A stretch of 64,000 nt of DNA from Pseudomonas graminis (GCF_013201545.1 NZ_CP053746.1:2321001-2385000); one strand, 5' to 3'. Counted from the first letter of the stretch, positions 8,393 through 18,653 are shown. Notes: a model not told the origin generated them from the letters alone. Program-made: numbers and translations.

Positions 8393-11179
8393 TCAGTTTT
8401 GCTCATAACGGTCTTCGCCGCGGGTGGCCTCATCCCGAGCACGTTGCTCCACCCAGTATTCGACCAGATCGCGTAGCTGTGACATCTCCACCGGCTTGGA
8501 CATGTGGCCATCCATGCCGGACTGGCGCGCGCGATCCTTGTGCTCCGCCAGAATGTGCGCGGTCAACGCCACCACAGGGGTGCGGATGCGTTGGTTGCCG
8601 GTTTCCCAGGCGCGGAACTGCTGCGTCGCCGAAAAGCCGTCGAGGATCGGCATTTCGCAGTCCATCAGCACCAGGTCATAGCGCTGGGTCTTCATCGCCA
8701 GCAGCGCTTCTTCGCCGTTGCTGGCGGTGTCCGGCTGCAGGTTGAGCTTGCCGAGCATGCCCCGAATGACCTTGGTGGAAATGCTGTTGTCTTCGGCGAC
8801 CAGAATGCGGAAGTCGCTGGGCACGTTAATATCGCTGATCAACCCGGGTACGGCAGAGAAGGGCGCATTGCCTTTGTTGCGTTGATTGAGCTCGTCCGCC
8901 AGTGTTGTCTTCAGCGTGTACCCGGCGACCGGTTTGGCGAGGATGCGTTTGACCCCTGCATTGCGCGCGATGATCTTGCTCGGCGCGTTGCTGATGCCCG
9001 TGAGCATGATCAGCAGAATGTCGTGGTTCAGGCTCGGGTCTTCCTTGATCTTGGCGGCCAGTTGCATGCCGGTCATGCCGGGCATGTTCTGGTCGAGCAG
9101 GACAATATCGAAATAGTCGCGCAAGTGAGCTTTTGTGCGCAGCAACGCCAGGGCCTCCTTGCCGGATGGCACTGCGCTGACGTTCAGCCCCCAGGCGCTG
9201 CACTGCTGGACCAGTACCTTGCGACAGGTGTCGTTGTCGTCGACCACCAGAACCCGCGCCCCTTGGAGGGGGCTGTCCAGATCAGCGGGCGGCTGCTCCA
9301 GTCGTTCCGCATCCAGAGGCAGACTCAGCCACAGCGTGCTGCCCTGATTGGTGCCGCTCTGGATGCCGAACTCGCCGTTCATCAACAGGATCAGTTGCCG
9401 GGCAATGACCAGTCCCAAGTGACCGCCGACCTTGCTGGCCGCCAGGAAGTTCTTGCTATGCAGCTCGGCGTGCAGCAGCGCGTCCCGTTCCTTGGGCGTC
9501 AGCGGCGTGCCGCTGTCCTGTACGGCGATGCGCAGTCGTGGCTTGCCACCGCGAGAGTCGAGGGCGACGACCAACAGGATCTCGCCCTCGTCGGTCTTCT
9601 TTAATGCGTTTTCCAGCAAACTGAGCAGCGTCTGCCGCAGGCGTGTCGGGTCACCGCTGATGACGCGCGGTACCTGGGGCTGGATGAAACTGATCAACTC
9701 GACACTTTGCTGCTCCGCCTTGGCGCGGAAGATACTCAGGCAGTCTTCGATCATTGCGTTGAGATCGAACTGCACGTCGTCCAGCTCGATCTGCCCGGAC
9801 TCCAGTTTGGTGATGTCGAGGATTTCGTTGATCAGGGTCAGCAGTTCATTGCCGGCGCTGTGAATGGTCTGCACATAATCGCGCTGTTTGACCGACAACG
9901 GCGTGCCCAGCAGCAGCTCGGTCATCCCTAGAACGCCGTTCATGGGGGTGCGAATTTCGTGACTGATCTTCGCCAGAAACTCGGCCTTGGCATTGATTTC
10001 TGCGGTGCTGGCCGCCAGCTCACGGCTGATGCTGAAGTTGTCTTCGGTGATGCTGCGATGACGCTCGCTGAGGGCGATGCTCATCAGCAAACCGCACAGG
10101 CAAAACACCGCCAGCACCCCGATGATCAGGGTCTGCGCAGGAATGCTCGTCAGCCAGAGCATGGCCGGCAGCACCACCAGGTTGCCGAGATTGAACGCGA
10201 TCATGGCGATCACGAACGGACGGGCAGGGGAGTAACCTCTCTGCAGGTGGTAGATCGACACCAGCGTGATACTGACCGTGGTCAGTGCCACCAACAGGAA
10301 CGTCATGATGTTCAGCGGCAGCGTTTCAACGAACAGCACCAGCAGCGCGCCGAAGCCGACCACCAGCAGCACGCCCATCAGCAGCCGGTTGAGCATCTCG
10401 ACCCCGCGCTGAATGAAGAAACAGTACGTGTACATCAGCCCCGTCGCGGCAGCGAGGAGCAGGGCGAGGTGAGCGCTCGGGGTCTGCGCCAGGTGCCAGC
10501 GCGGCAGCCACGGCGCCTGAAGGTTGAGCAACAGCAGCGCGCTCAGCCCCAGAAACGCCTCGCAGGCTGCCAGCCACAAGCTGCTGATCGAGCGGGACTG
10601 GGCGAACCGCGTGATGTTCTGCACGATCAACATGGCGAGTGAGCCGAAGAACAGACCGAGCAGCAGCGGTCGGCGCTCGTCTGCAGCGCTGGAGACCGCT
10701 GACTGCAAGGTGATGTTCGGGCGCAGTTCCTGCTCGGACTTGAGGCGCAAATACAGGTCAAGCGGCTTGTCGCTGTGGGGCACTGGCAGCAAAAAGTCCA
10801 GTGACGGCAGGGGTTGGGCTTCTCGCGGCACCCGGTTACCGGAGCGCGAGTGATCGATCAGGCTGTCGCCGTCGAGCACGTACATATCGACCGTCGCCAG
10901 GTCGGGCGCGAAGATCCGCACCAGTTGTTCATGGGTGGTGGGGGGCAGGCGATAGTGCAGCCACAGGGCGGCGTCGCGGTTAGTCGCGCGCACCTTGTCG
11001 AGTTCGACCGGGCTGAACTGGGATTCGTAATGGGGGGAGCGGATGTCGCTGAGGTTCAGGTTCGCCTGATCGTCGACAAGGGTTGACCAGCCTGCACTGA
11101 CCTCGGCGGTGGCCGAGGATATCCAGAGCAGGGTCAGCAATGTGACGGTCAAACGAGTGGCAATCCTGAGCCAGCGCAC
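8393..11179 (-). CDS. retS: RetS hybrid sensor kinase, antagonist of GacS
   Basis: A 928-residue hybrid sensor starting at GTG 11179. Domains in order: signal peptide (about 1-25); periplasmic 7TMR-DISMED2 sensor (about 30-165); seven membrane helices (about 172-372); HisKA with the H-box SHEIRTPMNG (His407); a degenerate-looking HATPase (N-box LLENALKKT, DSG at 555-557, GGHLGL); and two receiver domains with phospho-acceptors near Asp696 and Asp840. This layout and the marC/purD neighbours identify RetS. In P. aeruginosa RetS pairs with GacS and blocks its autophosphorylation, lowering RsmY/RsmZ and favouring acute virulence over biofilm. The same role is inferred here. Confidence 0.93.
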   Translation of the reverse strand: MRWLRIATRLTVTLLTLLWISSATAEVSAGWSTLVDDQANLNLSDIRSPHYESQFSPVELDKVRATNRDAALWLHYRLPPTTHEQLVRIFAPDLATVDMYVLDGDSLIDHSRSGNRVPREAQPLPSLDFLLPVPHSDKPLDLYLRLKSEQELRPNITLQSAVSSAADERRPLLLGLFFGSLAMLIVQNITRFAQSRSISSLWLAACEAFLGLSALLLLNLQAPWLPRWHLAQTPSAHLALLLAAATGLMYTYCFFIQRGVEMLNRLLMGVLLVVGFGALLVLFVETLPLNIMTFLLVALTTVSITLVSIYHLQRGYSPARPFVIAMIAFNLGNLVVLPAMLWLTSIPAQTLIIGVLAVFCLCGLLMSIALSERHRSITEDNFSISRELAASTAEINAKAEFLAKISHEIRTPMNGVLGMTELLLGTPLSVKQRDYVQTIHSAGNELLTLINEILDITKLESGQIELDDVQFDLNAMIEDCLSIFRAKAEQQSVELISFIQPQVPRVISGDPTRLRQTLLSLLENALKKTDEGEILLVVALDSRGGKPRLRIAVQDSGTPLTPKERDALLHAELHSKNFLAASKVGGHLGLVIARQLILLMNGEFGIQSGTNQGSTLWLSLPLDAERLEQPPADLDSPLQGARVLVVDDNDTCRKVLVQQCSAWGLNVSAVPSGKEALALLRTKAHLRDYFDIVLLDQNMPGMTGMQLAAKIKEDPSLNHDILLIMLTGISNAPSKIIARNAGVKRILAKPVAGYTLKTTLADELNQRNKGNAPFSAVPGLISDINVPSDFRILVAEDNSISTKVIRGMLGKLNLQPDTASNGEEALLAMKTQRYDLVLMDCEMPILDGFSATQQFRAWETGNQRIRTPVVALTAHILAEHKDRARQSGMDGHMSKPVEMSQLRDLVEYWVEQRARDEATRGEDRYEQN

Positions 11180-11244
11180 GGCGAAATCCCTTCGTGAATG
11201 AAGCCTGTTTAACTCTGGCGCACTGGCTGATTGCTCATCCTGGG

Positions 11245-11297
11245 CCTACCCGGCTAAAGCCGGTCCCACTGGCTGCTCCAGAGGAGCCGCCAGTGGG
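11245..11297. repeat. REP-like element and hairpin between purD and retS
   Basis: CCCGGCTAAAGCCGGTCCCA around 11249-11268 is one unit of the CCGGCTTTAGCCGGGAA-type REP found twice more in this window (18527-18619, 42251-42310). It runs into a second stem, CCCACTGGC..CTCC with GGAG..GCCAGTGGG (11265-11297). On the minus strand this second stem follows purD and could end or stabilise its transcript, although no T-run follows. Confidence 0.65.
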
Positions 11298-11304
11298 CCG
11301 AGAT

Positions 11305-12600
11305 TCACGCCAGATCTTCGCCGCGTTCCCGGGCAATGGCGCGGTAGCCAATGTCCTTGCGGTAAAAACAACCTTGCCAGTCAATCTTTGCCGCCAGTGC
11401 GTACGCTTGTTTCTGGGCATCGCCAACGGTGTCGCCCAGCGCTGTCGCGCACAGCACCCGACCCCCGGAGGTCACGATGCGGCCATCCTGCAACGCCGTG
11501 CCGGCGTGAAACACTTTACCGGGCAACGCGGCCGCAGCGTCCAGCCCGTGAATCTCGTCGCCCTTGGCGTAGTCGGCCGGATAACCGCCAGCTGCCAGCA
11601 CAATCCCCAGACTCGGTCGCGGGTCCCACTGAGCATCCACTGTATCCAGCGTTTGCGCCAGAGCGGCTTCGACCAGCGCCACCAGACTCGATTGCAGACG
11701 CAGCATCACCGGCTGGGTTTCAGGATCGCCAAAGCGGCAGTTGAACTCGATGACTTTCGGGTTGCCGGCCTTGTCGATCATCAGACCAGCATAGAGGAAA
11801 CCGGTGTAAATGTTGCCCTCGGCCGCCATGCCCCTGACGGTCGGCCATATGACCTGATCCATCACGCGCTGGTGAACCTCGGCGGTGACCACCGGGGCCG
11901 GGGAGTACGCACCCATGCCGCCGGTGTTCGGGCCGCTGTCGCCGTCGCCGACGCGTTTGTGGTCCTGGCTGGTGGCCATGGGCAGCACGTTCTTGCCGTC
12001 GACCATGACGATGAAGCTGGCTTCTTCGCCATCGAGGAATTCTTCGATCACCACGCGTGAACCTGCGTCGCCGAAGGCATTGCCGGCCAGCATGTCACGC
12101 ACGGCGTCTTCCGCTTCCGCGAGGGTCATTGCGACGATGACGCCTTTGCCCGCTGCAAGGCCGTCGGCCTTGATAACGATCGGCGCGCCTTTTTCTTGCA
12201 GGTACGCCAGAGCAGGTTCGATTTCGGTGAAGTTCTGGTAATCGGCAGAGGGAATACTGTGGCGCGCCAGGAAATCCTTGGTGAATGCCTTGGAGCCTTC
12301 CAGCTGCGCGGCGCCCTTGGTCGGCCCAAAGCACTTCAGGCCACGGGCGCGGAACAGATCAACGACACCGGCCACCAGCGGGACTTCCGGACCGACGATG
12401 GTCAGCGCGACGTTCTTCTCGGCGAAATCCGCCAGTTGCTCCAGCGCCAGTACGTCGATGGCAACGTTTTCGCACTTGGCTTCAGTGGCAGTGCCAGCAT
12501 TGCCCGGGGCGACGAAGACTTTCTCGACACGAGCGTCCTGCGCGACCTTCCAGGCCAGAGCGTGTTCACGGCCACCGCTGCCAATGATTAAAATATTCAA
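11305..12600 (-). CDS. purD: PurD, phosphoribosylamine-glycine ligase
   Basis: A 431-residue ATP-grasp enzyme that joins glycine to phosphoribosylamine, the second step of de novo purine synthesis. The product begins MNILIIGSGGREHALAW, the family N terminus. ATP-grasp motifs IVIKADGLAAGKGVIVA (near 140-156) and EFNCRFGDPETQ (near 285-296) are present. The start is a TTG at 12600 with AAGGAG placed 5-6 bases upstream; a longer reading frame would add 20 residues foreign to the family. It lies downstream of purH, separated by an inverted-repeat element. Confidence 0.95.
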   Translation of the reverse strand: MNILIIGSGGREHALAWKVAQDARVEKVFVAPGNAGTATEAKCENVAIDVLALEQLADFAEKNVALTIVGPEVPLVAGVVDLFRARGLKCFGPTKGAAQLEGSKAFTKDFLARHSIPSADYQNFTEIEPALAYLQEKGAPIVIKADGLAAGKGVIVAMTLAEAEDAVRDMLAGNAFGDAGSRVVIEEFLDGEEASFIVMVDGKNVLPMATSQDHKRVGDGDSGPNTGGMGAYSPAPVVTAEVHQRVMDQVIWPTVRGMAAEGNIYTGFLYAGLMIDKAGNPKVIEFNCRFGDPETQPVMLRLQSSLVALVEAALAQTLDTVDAQWDPRPSLGIVLAAGGYPADYAKGDEIHGLDAAAALPGKVFHAGTALQDGRIVTSGGRVLCATALGDTVGDAQKQAYALAAKIDWQGCFYRKDIGYRAIARERGEDLA

Positions 12601-12617
12601 AGAAGGACTCCTTCGGA

Positions 12618-12763
12618 GAAGCTGCAAGCTACAAGCGGCAAGTAAAAGCGGATAGCACAACTCTTAATCACGGCTCATTGCTCTGAATTAATAGGGCTGC
12701 AAGGGCGAGTAAAGCGACGCGAATCTGCTTTTACTTACCGCTTGCAGCTTGATGCTTGCCGCT
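12618..12763. repeat. Long inverted repeat (MITE/REPIN-like) between purH and purD
   Basis: The left arm (about 12618-12650, containing GCTGCAAGCTACAAGCGGCA) and the right arm (about 12726-12763, containing GCTTTTACTTACCGCTTGCA) are near-perfect reverse complements across about 25-30 bases. They flank about 75 bases of A/T-richer sequence. The right arm carries a second, partial copy of the same unit. Such paired units between genes are typical of non-autonomous repeats in Pseudomonas. The left arm ends just upstream of the purD ribosome-binding site. Confidence 0.75.
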
Positions 12764-12767
12764 GCAC

Positions 12768-14375
12768 TCAGTGCCTGAAATGGCGCATGCCGGTGAAGAC
12801 CATCGCGATACCCGCTTCGTCCGCTGCGGCGATCACTTCAGCATCGCGCATCGAACCGCCTGGCTGGATCACCGCCGTGATGCCGACCTTGGCCGCGTTG
12901 TCGATGCCGTCGCGGAACGGGAAGAACGCATCGGAAGCCATGACAGCGCCCTGCACCTGCAAACCGGCGTGTTCGGCCTTGATCGCAGCAATGCGCGCGG
13001 AGTTCACGCGGCTCATCTGGCCTGCGCCGACGCCGATGGTCTGGCGATTCTTGGCATAGACGATGGCGTTGGATTTCACGTACTTGGCGACTTTCCAGGC
13101 GAAGATCAGGTCGTGGACTTCCTGCTCGGTCGGCGCGCGCTGGGTGACCACTTTAAGGTCGTCGGCGCCGATCATGCCGATGTCGCGGCTCTGCACCAGC
13201 AGACCACCGTTGACCCGCTTGTAATCCCAGGCCGGCGCGCGTTCTGCGTCCCACTGGCCGCTGGTCAACAGGCGCACGTTGGCTTTGCTGGCAATGATGG
13301 CCTGGGCTTCGGCGCTGACGCTCGGGGCGATGATCACTTCGACGAACTGACGCTCGACGATGGCCTTGGCCGTCTCGGCATCCAGTTCACGGTTGAAGGC
13401 GATAATGCCGCCGAACGCCGATTCGCTGTCAGTGGCATAGGCCAGCTCGTAGGCCTGACGAATGCCGCCTTCCGCGTCCGGGCTTACTGCAACGCCGCAC
13501 GGGTTGGCGTGCTTGACGATCACGCACGCGGGTTTGACGAAGCTCTTCACGCACTCAAGTGCCGCGTCGGTATCGGCGACGTTGTTGTAGGAAAGCTCTT
13601 TGCCTTGCAGTTGGGTCGCGGTGGCGATACCCACTTCGGCAGGCTTGGCTTCAACGTAGAACGCCGCGCTCTGGTGCGGGTTCTCGCCGTAGCGCATTTC
13701 CTGCGCCTTGACGAACTGAGTGTTGAAGGTGCGTGGGAATTCACTGCGGCCTTCGGTGCTCAGGGTTTCAGCGGATTGGTCAACGCTGCCCAGGTAGTTG
13801 GCGATCATGCCGTCGTAGGCTGCGGTGTGCTCGAAAGCCTTGAGCATCAGGTCAAAGCGCTGCGCATAGGTCAGACCGCCGGCCTTGAGGCTTTCCAGCA
13901 CGTTGGGGTAATCGCTCGCGTTGACGACGATGGCGACGTCTTTATGGTTTTTAGCGGCGGAGCGCACCATGGTCGGGCCGCCGATATCGATGTTTTCGAT
14001 GGCGGTCGGCAGGTCGCAGCCCGGCCTGGAAACTGTCGCTTCGAACGGATAGAGATTCACGGCGACCAGGTCGATCGGCTTGATGCCATGTTCGCTCATG
14101 ATGGCGTCGTCGATGCCGCGACGGCCCAGGATGCCGCCGTGGATTTTCGGGTGCAGTGTCTTGACCCGGCCGTCCATCATTTCAGCGAAGCCGGTGTAGT
14201 CGGCGACTTCTACTGCGGCAACGCCGTTGTCCTTGAGCAGCTTGAACGTACCACCAGTGGAGAGGATCTCGACACCGAGGGCTTCGAGTTCACGCGCGAA
14301 TTCAAGGATGCCGGTCTTGTCGGATACGCTGATCAAGGCGCGGCGGATCGGCAGGCGGGTCGTCTGGTCGGTCAT
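12768..14375 (-). CDS. purH: PurH, bifunctional AICAR transformylase/IMP cyclohydrolase
   Basis: A 535-residue enzyme catalysing the last two steps of IMP synthesis. The N-terminal MGS-like cyclohydrolase domain begins [20 protein letters not shown] and carries [15 protein letters not shown] near residues 65-79. The transformylase domain contains KHANPCGVA (near 258-266) and ends FTGMRHFRH as expected. I chose ATG 14375 (MTDQTTRLP), matching the usual 535-residue length; an in-frame ATG four codons earlier is possible. It sits between fis and purD, all on the minus strand. Confidence 0.95.
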   Translation of the reverse strand: MTDQTTRLPIRRALISVSDKTGILEFARELEALGVEILSTGGTFKLLKDNGVAAVEVADYTGFAEMMDGRVKTLHPKIHGGILGRRGIDDAIMSEHGIKPIDLVAVNLYPFEATVSRPGCDLPTAIENIDIGGPTMVRSAAKNHKDVAIVVNASDYPNVLESLKAGGLTYAQRFDLMLKAFEHTAAYDGMIANYLGSVDQSAETLSTEGRSEFPRTFNTQFVKAQEMRYGENPHQSAAFYVEAKPAEVGIATATQLQGKELSYNNVADTDAALECVKSFVKPACVIVKHANPCGVAVSPDAEGGIRQAYELAYATDSESAFGGIIAFNRELDAETAKAIVERQFVEVIIAPSVSAEAQAIIASKANVRLLTSGQWDAERAPAWDYKRVNGGLLVQSRDIGMIGADDLKVVTQRAPTEQEVHDLIFAWKVAKYVKSNAIVYAKNRQTIGVGAGQMSRVNSARIAAIKAEHAGLQVQGAVMASDAFFPFRDGIDNAAKVGITAVIQPGGSMRDAEVIAAADEAGIAMVFTGMRHFRH

Positions 14376-14453
14376 CTCAACTTCCATCAAAAGCAAAAGA
14401 ATTTTGCAAAAAAAACGACCGCATTGAAGTGAGGTCGCTTGTTTTTCGGATGC

Positions 14454-14774
14454 TTACAGCAGGTCGTACTGCTTGAGTTTCTTGCGCAGGGTGCCGCGAT
14501 TCAGCCCCAGCAGCTCGGAGGCCTTGGTCTGGTTGCCCTTGACGTAGTTCATCACGCACTCGAGCAACGGCGCCTCGACTTCCGAGAGCACCAGGTTGTA
14601 GACATCAGTGACGGCCGCACCTTCCAGATGAGCGAAGTAGTTGTGCAACGCCTTCTCGACGCTTCCGCGCAGGGTCTGACCCTCTTCGCTCGGCGTATTG
14701 AGGTGTTGTTTCAAATTGACGTTGTCGCTCACGGGTGTTGTTCCACTCACTAAAGTCTCAGTCATCATCGTCAT
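14454..14774 (-). CDS. fis: Fis family DNA-binding protein
   Basis: A 106-residue nucleoid-associated protein. The C-terminal helix-turn-helix [23 protein letters not shown] (residues about 81-103) is characteristic of Fis, and the N-terminal arm and dimer helices are of normal length. Fis bends DNA and tunes transcription and recombination. It overlaps the end of dusB by 4 bases (ATGA), the conserved dusB-fis operon of gammaproteobacteria. Its own promoter is expected upstream of dusB. Confidence 0.96.
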   Translation of the reverse strand: MTMMTETLVSGTTPVSDNVNLKQHLNTPSEEGQTLRGSVEKALHNYFAHLEGAAVTDVYNLVLSEVEAPLLECVMNYVKGNQTKASELLGLNRGTLRKKLKQYDLL

Positions 14775-15784
14775 GCGGCCACCTCTTCTTCGTTCCCTGC
14801 TGGGCGGGATTTATCGCGCTGGGAAAAGAACTCCCGAACGTTGGCGCACTGTGCTTCTGTATCGTCCAAACGGTTGAAAAGGGCGCGAAACTCCCTGGCG
14901 CCCGGCAACGTTGCGAGGTACCAGCCGACGTGTTTGCGGGCGATTCTCACGCCCATCACGTCGCCATAGAACGTGTGAAGCGCAGCCAGATGCTCTAGCA
15001 GAATGCGTTCCACTTCACCGACGGGCAGGCCCGGAAGTTTCTCTCCGGTCTGCAGGTAGTGTTCTATCTCGCGAAAAATCCATGGGCGCCCCTGGGCAGC
15101 CCGGCCAATCAACAGCCCGTCGGCGCCGGTCGCGTCAAGGACGTAGCGGGCCTTTTCCGGTGAATCGATGTCGCCATTGGCAAACACCGGGATGGACACC
15201 GCCTGCTTGATGGCGGCGATGGTGTCGTACTCGGCTTCACCGGTGTAGAGATCGGCACGGGTTCGCCCGTGCACCGCCAGTGCCTGAATGCCGGCTTGCT
15301 CGGCGATTCTGGCGACGGTCAGACCATTCTTGTTCGCCCGGTCCCAGCCGGTGCGAATCTTCAGCGTGACCGGTACCTCAACTGCCGCAACCACTGCGTG
15401 CAGGATTTCGGTCACCAACTGTTCATCTTTCAACAGCGCGGAGCCGGCGGCCTTGTTGCAGACCTTTTTTGCCGGGCACCCCATGTTGATGTCGATGATC
15501 TGCGCGCCGAGTTCGACGTTGGCGCGTGCTGCGTCCGCAAGCATTTGCGGGTCCCCGCCAGCGATCTGTACCGAGCGGGGCTCGGGATCGCCTTCGTGAA
15601 TCATGCGCAACCGCGACTTGCGGCTGTTCCAGAGGCTCATGTCGCTGGTGACCATTTCCGAGACCACCAGGCCTGCGCCGAGCTGGCGACAGAGTTGTCG
15701 GAAGGGCTGGTCGGTGACACCCGCCATCGGGGCGAGAATCAAGCCGTTTTGCAATGTGTAAGGGCCGATGCGTACCGCCGACAT
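14771..15784 (-). CDS. dusB: DusB, tRNA-dihydrouridine synthase B
   Basis: A 337-residue FMN-dependent enzyme that reduces uridine to dihydrouridine in tRNA. The N-terminal [16 protein letters not shown] and the [10 protein letters not shown] motif with the catalytic cysteine near residue 100 are present, as is the FMN phosphate-binding [15 protein letters not shown] near 222-236. It is translationally coupled to fis, as in E. coli and P. aeruginosa. Confidence 0.96.
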   Translation of the reverse strand: MSAVRIGPYTLQNGLILAPMAGVTDQPFRQLCRQLGAGLVVSEMVTSDMSLWNSRKSRLRMIHEGDPEPRSVQIAGGDPQMLADAARANVELGAQIIDINMGCPAKKVCNKAAGSALLKDEQLVTEILHAVVAAVEVPVTLKIRTGWDRANKNGLTVARIAEQAGIQALAVHGRTRADLYTGEAEYDTIAAIKQAVSIPVFANGDIDSPEKARYVLDATGADGLLIGRAAQGRPWIFREIEHYLQTGEKLPGLPVGEVERILLEHLAALHTFYGDVMGVRIARKHVGWYLATLPGAREFRALFNRLDDTEAQCANVREFFSQRDKSRPAGNEEEVAA

Positions 15785-16061
15785 AGGGTGACCTGTTGTG
15801 GGGCCGAATCACGAGGTCTGGTCCGAAAAGTGCTTCAGCGCCAATTCAGACGGGACCCAGAGTATGAAAAAGGGTGGGCATGATACCCGCTCTCGATGAC
15901 TGGATAAAGGCTGAATTGGATAAAATCTGAACAGCTCCGTTCTTATCGCAAACGTTTAGGTTTAGGCCGGAATTGTCATAAAAGCGTCGTCGAAATTCGG
16001 GCATCTCCTCCCGCGCAGGGTGCTGCATTTCGGTGCGGAGAAACCGGTGTGCGTGGCGTCT
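15785..16061 (-). promoter_or_regulatory. Upstream region of dusB-fis
   Basis: This 277-bp gap lies between the end of the DUF3426 gene and the dusB start and must hold the dusB-fis promoter. It includes an A/T-richer tract around 15900-15985. I could not assign promoter hexamers with confidence and see no gene in it. Confidence 0.35.
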
Positions 16062-17453
16062 TTACTCCGGCGAGCGGAAGCTGAGGCTGTAGTTCGCCGC
16101 CTTTGGGCCCGGGTCGAGGATGTCCAGTGCGATGTGAATCGGCGTCTGTGGCGGCATTTCGTCCTTCCCCGCCAGCTCTCCGCTCAGGTACTCACCCGGT
16201 TTGAATCGACGGCTGGCAATCAACTGACCCGTCGCATCGGCAAAGCGCAGTTCCAGCAGCGGGAAGGGCTGTGAAAAGGACGCTCGGTTATAGATGATCG
16301 CGTCAACGACCAGAGCCCCCTGAAATTCGGGGTGGCTACGCACGACAAGGTTGCTGCTCTTGAGCAGTTTGATATCGACCTTGGACGGGACCTTGCAGCC
16401 GAGGGTCGGGCACAGCTCCATGAAGAGGGGACGGTACTGATCCTGCCGCGCCAGTTCTTCGAAGTGGTACGCAACGTACTGCCCGGCCAGTGCGCCCAGC
16501 GCAATCAGGACGAACAGCACCCACAGCAGACGTCGACCCCGGCGCGGTTTGGGCTTTTGCCAGGACAGCTGCAGCGGGTCATCCGTAATGTCGACCAGCG
16601 CTCTGTCCCGCAGGCCCGGCTCGCTTCGGCCGCGACGACTGCCATCTGCAGTGGTGCGCGGGGCCTCGTCGTGCTCATCATCATCGTGACGTGCGCTGAG
16701 GTGATCCTGATCGTCGTGGGTATCCAGGGCGGAAAAGCGTTCCGACGACGGCTCATCGTCGGGTTCGGCTTGATGCTTGAACGAGTGGGGGCGAGCCGGC
16801 TCGTCATTCAGGTCGTCCAGATCGTCAGGAGTCCGCGAGAATGACGGCTCGGTACGATGGCGGTCCTGTTGATTGACGGGCTCTTCCAGCGGGCCTTCGT
16901 CTATCGTGTGGTCGGTATGCGCTTCGTGTTCCTCGACGACTTCGGCGCGCAGTTCGGGCAGCCGGTCGACATCGTCGTGGCTCATGCCGTGGGCCCACGA
17001 CTCCTGCGCGACGTCAGGCTCGTCGCGCCGGGCGCTGAAGGACTCGACTTCGTCGTGATCACGCGTCTTGCTGACCCGCCCGAAAGACTCGGGCCGCTGA
17101 ATCTCGCGCTGTTCGAGACGAGCCAGTTCCACGTCAAGATCGTCCAGATCCAGGCTGTCCAGGTCCACATTACGCTCTTCACGCCTGACCGGCAGCGGCG
17201 CTGGCTGGGTCACGACGAGTGACTGCGGCGCCAGGATTTCAGGTTTTTTCTCGGCGCTTTCGGGGTTGGGTCCCGACGTCAGCGGCGCTTCCGGTGTCTT
17301 CCCGCTGCGTTGTTCCAGCAACTGTTTCGCGGCGTTGAACACCTGCAGGCATGAGCCACAGCGCACCATGCCTCGGGCCACGCTCAACTGAGCGTGACTG
17401 ACGCGGAAACTGGTCTGGCAATGCGGGCACTGAGTGACGAAGCTGTCGGTCAT
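16062..17453 (-). CDS. Zinc-ribbon, DUF3426 inner-membrane protein
   Basis: A 463-residue protein in three parts. The N-terminal MJ0042-type zinc ribbon has CPHC at residues 9-12 and CGSC at about 32-35. A long acidic, histidine- and aspartate-rich linker (about 60-290) follows, with many DD, HDD and DDL repeats. Next comes one transmembrane helix (LLWVLFVLIALGALAGQYVA, about 302-321), then a periplasmic DUF3426 domain to the end. Function is unknown. It sits between prmA and dusB, as in P. aeruginosa. The linker is likely disordered. Confidence 0.88.
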   Translation of the reverse strand: MTDSFVTQCPHCQTSFRVSHAQLSVARGMVRCGSCLQVFNAAKQLLEQRSGKTPEAPLTSGPNPESAEKKPEILAPQSLVVTQPAPLPVRREERNVDLDSLDLDDLDVELARLEQREIQRPESFGRVSKTRDHDEVESFSARRDEPDVAQESWAHGMSHDDVDRLPELRAEVVEEHEAHTDHTIDEGPLEEPVNQQDRHRTEPSFSRTPDDLDDLNDEPARPHSFKHQAEPDDEPSSERFSALDTHDDQDHLSARHDDDEHDEAPRTTADGSRRGRSEPGLRDRALVDITDDPLQLSWQKPKPRRGRRLLWVLFVLIALGALAGQYVAYHFEELARQDQYRPLFMELCPTLGCKVPSKVDIKLLKSSNLVVRSHPEFQGALVVDAIIYNRASFSQPFPLLELRFADATGQLIASRRFKPGEYLSGELAGKDEMPPQTPIHIALDILDPGPKAANYSLSFRSPE

Positions 17454-17507
17454 GCGGGTATCCGGGTTAAAGAGCGCCTGATGGTTGGATCTTAGGGCAA
17501 CTGGCTG

Positions 17508-18386
17508 TCAGCGGCGACGACCGGTGATCCGTACCCAGCCCTCGCGGTTGGCGATCGGGTCCAGTTCGAAAGCGTCGGCGTAAGCAGCAGCGACTTCTTC
17601 GCCTTGCTCGGCAAGAATGCCTGACAGCGCCAGGCGGCCACCGGGTTTGACCAGGCTTGCCAACTGCGGCGCCAGAGAAACCAGCGGGCCCGCCAGGATG
17701 TTGGCCACCAGCACATCGGCCTGCACCTGGGGCAGGTCTTCAGGCAAGTACAGCGGGAATTTCTCGGCCGGGACGTTGTTGCGACCGGCGTTGTCGCGCG
17801 AGGCTTCGAGGGCCTGGACGTCGATGTCGGTGCCGACCGCCTGTTCAGCGCCCAACAGCAGCGCGGCGATGGCGAGGATGCCGGAACCGCAGCCGAAATC
17901 CAGCACGTTGCAGCCGGCGAGGTCCTGGCCGTCGAGCCACTCAAGGCACAGCGCGGTGGTCGGATGGGTACCGGTGCCGAATGCAAGGCCCGGATCGAGC
18001 AACAGATTCACCGCTTCGGGTTCCGGCGCGGCGTGCCAGCTCGGTACGATCCACAGGCGCTGGCCGAAGCGCATCGGGTTGAAGTTGTCCATCCAGCTGC
18101 GTTCCCAGTCCTGATCTTCGATCACTTCATGGGTGTGTTCCGGCAGCTCGGCGTCGGTAAGCAGCCGCAGGTGAGCGAGCACGTGATCGGCATCTGTATC
18201 GGCTTCGAACAGTGCCAGCAGGTGCGTGTGCGACCACAGCGGCGTGGTGTTCAGCTCTGGCTCGAAGATCGGCTGGTCTTCAGCGTCCATGAACGTCACC
18301 GATACGGCGCCGACTTCGAGCAGGGCGTCTTCGTAGGTTTCGGCTTGTTCTGGGCTAATGGCGAGACGGACTTGCAGCCAAGGCAT
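17508..18386 (-). CDS. prmA: PrmA, ribosomal protein L11 methyltransferase
   Basis: A 292-residue SAM-dependent methyltransferase, equal in length to the E. coli enzyme. It trimethylates several amino groups of ribosomal protein L11. Visible motifs: [16 protein letters not shown] near residues 138-153, [15 protein letters not shown] near 164-178 (motif I) and [11 protein letters not shown] near 226-236. I chose ATG 18386 (MPWLQVRL); the longer frame would run into a REP element and has no homology. Confidence 0.95.
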   Translation of the reverse strand: MPWLQVRLAISPEQAETYEDALLEVGAVSVTFMDAEDQPIFEPELNTTPLWSHTHLLALFEADTDADHVLAHLRLLTDAELPEHTHEVIEDQDWERSWMDNFNPMRFGQRLWIVPSWHAAPEPEAVNLLLDPGLAFGTGTHPTTALCLEWLDGQDLAGCNVLDFGCGSGILAIAALLLGAEQAVGTDIDVQALEASRDNAGRNNVPAEKFPLYLPEDLPQVQADVLVANILAGPLVSLAPQLASLVKPGGRLALSGILAEQGEEVAAAYADAFELDPIANREGWVRITGRRR

Positions 18387-18526
18387 GGCGGGTGACCTTC
18401 GAGTTGAAAAATGAGAAGCGGCCGACGGCCACGAAAGACCGGCAAGTTTACGGGGTTCGCGGGGAAACAACAAAGAGGGTGTGGCGATCTGTGGCGTGCC
18501 TGTGATTCTGGTGGGGTGGTGAATCG

Positions 18527-18619
18527 GTAGGACCGGCTTCAGCCGGGAAGGCGTCGGGCGTCTCACCGCAAATGGTATGGCGATCACATCGACCTGTTCC
18601 CGGCTAAAGCCGGTCCTAC
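18527..18619. repeat. REPIN: inverted pair of CCGGCTTTAGCCGGGAA-type REPs
   Basis: The left unit at 18527-18549 begins GTAGGACCGGCTTCAGCCGG. The right unit at 18597-18619 is its reverse complement apart from one or two bases. The units are separated by 47 bases. Each unit is itself palindromic (CCGGCT..AGCCGG). Confidence 0.85.
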
Positions 18620-18620
18620 T

Positions 18621-18653
18621 GAACAACAAAGCCGCTCGAAAGCGGCTTTGTTT
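18621..18653 (-). terminator. Terminator of accB-accC
   Basis: A perfect 10-bp stem, CAAAGCCGCT with AGCGGCTTTG, around a CGAA loop, lies 24 bases after the accC stop on the minus strand and is followed by TTGTT. The T-run is modest, so termination may be partial. Confidence 0.75.

Noticed and set aside
8393..11179. LadS or GacS as identity of the hybrid kinase
   Set aside because: GacS has a HAMP domain and no 7TMR region. LadS has a different layout (one receiver domain) and neighbourhood. Two receivers plus marC/purD synteny point to RetS.
12756..14432. 558-codon plus-strand frame opposite purH
   Set aside because: Antisense shadow; the minus strand encodes a complete PurH with all motifs.
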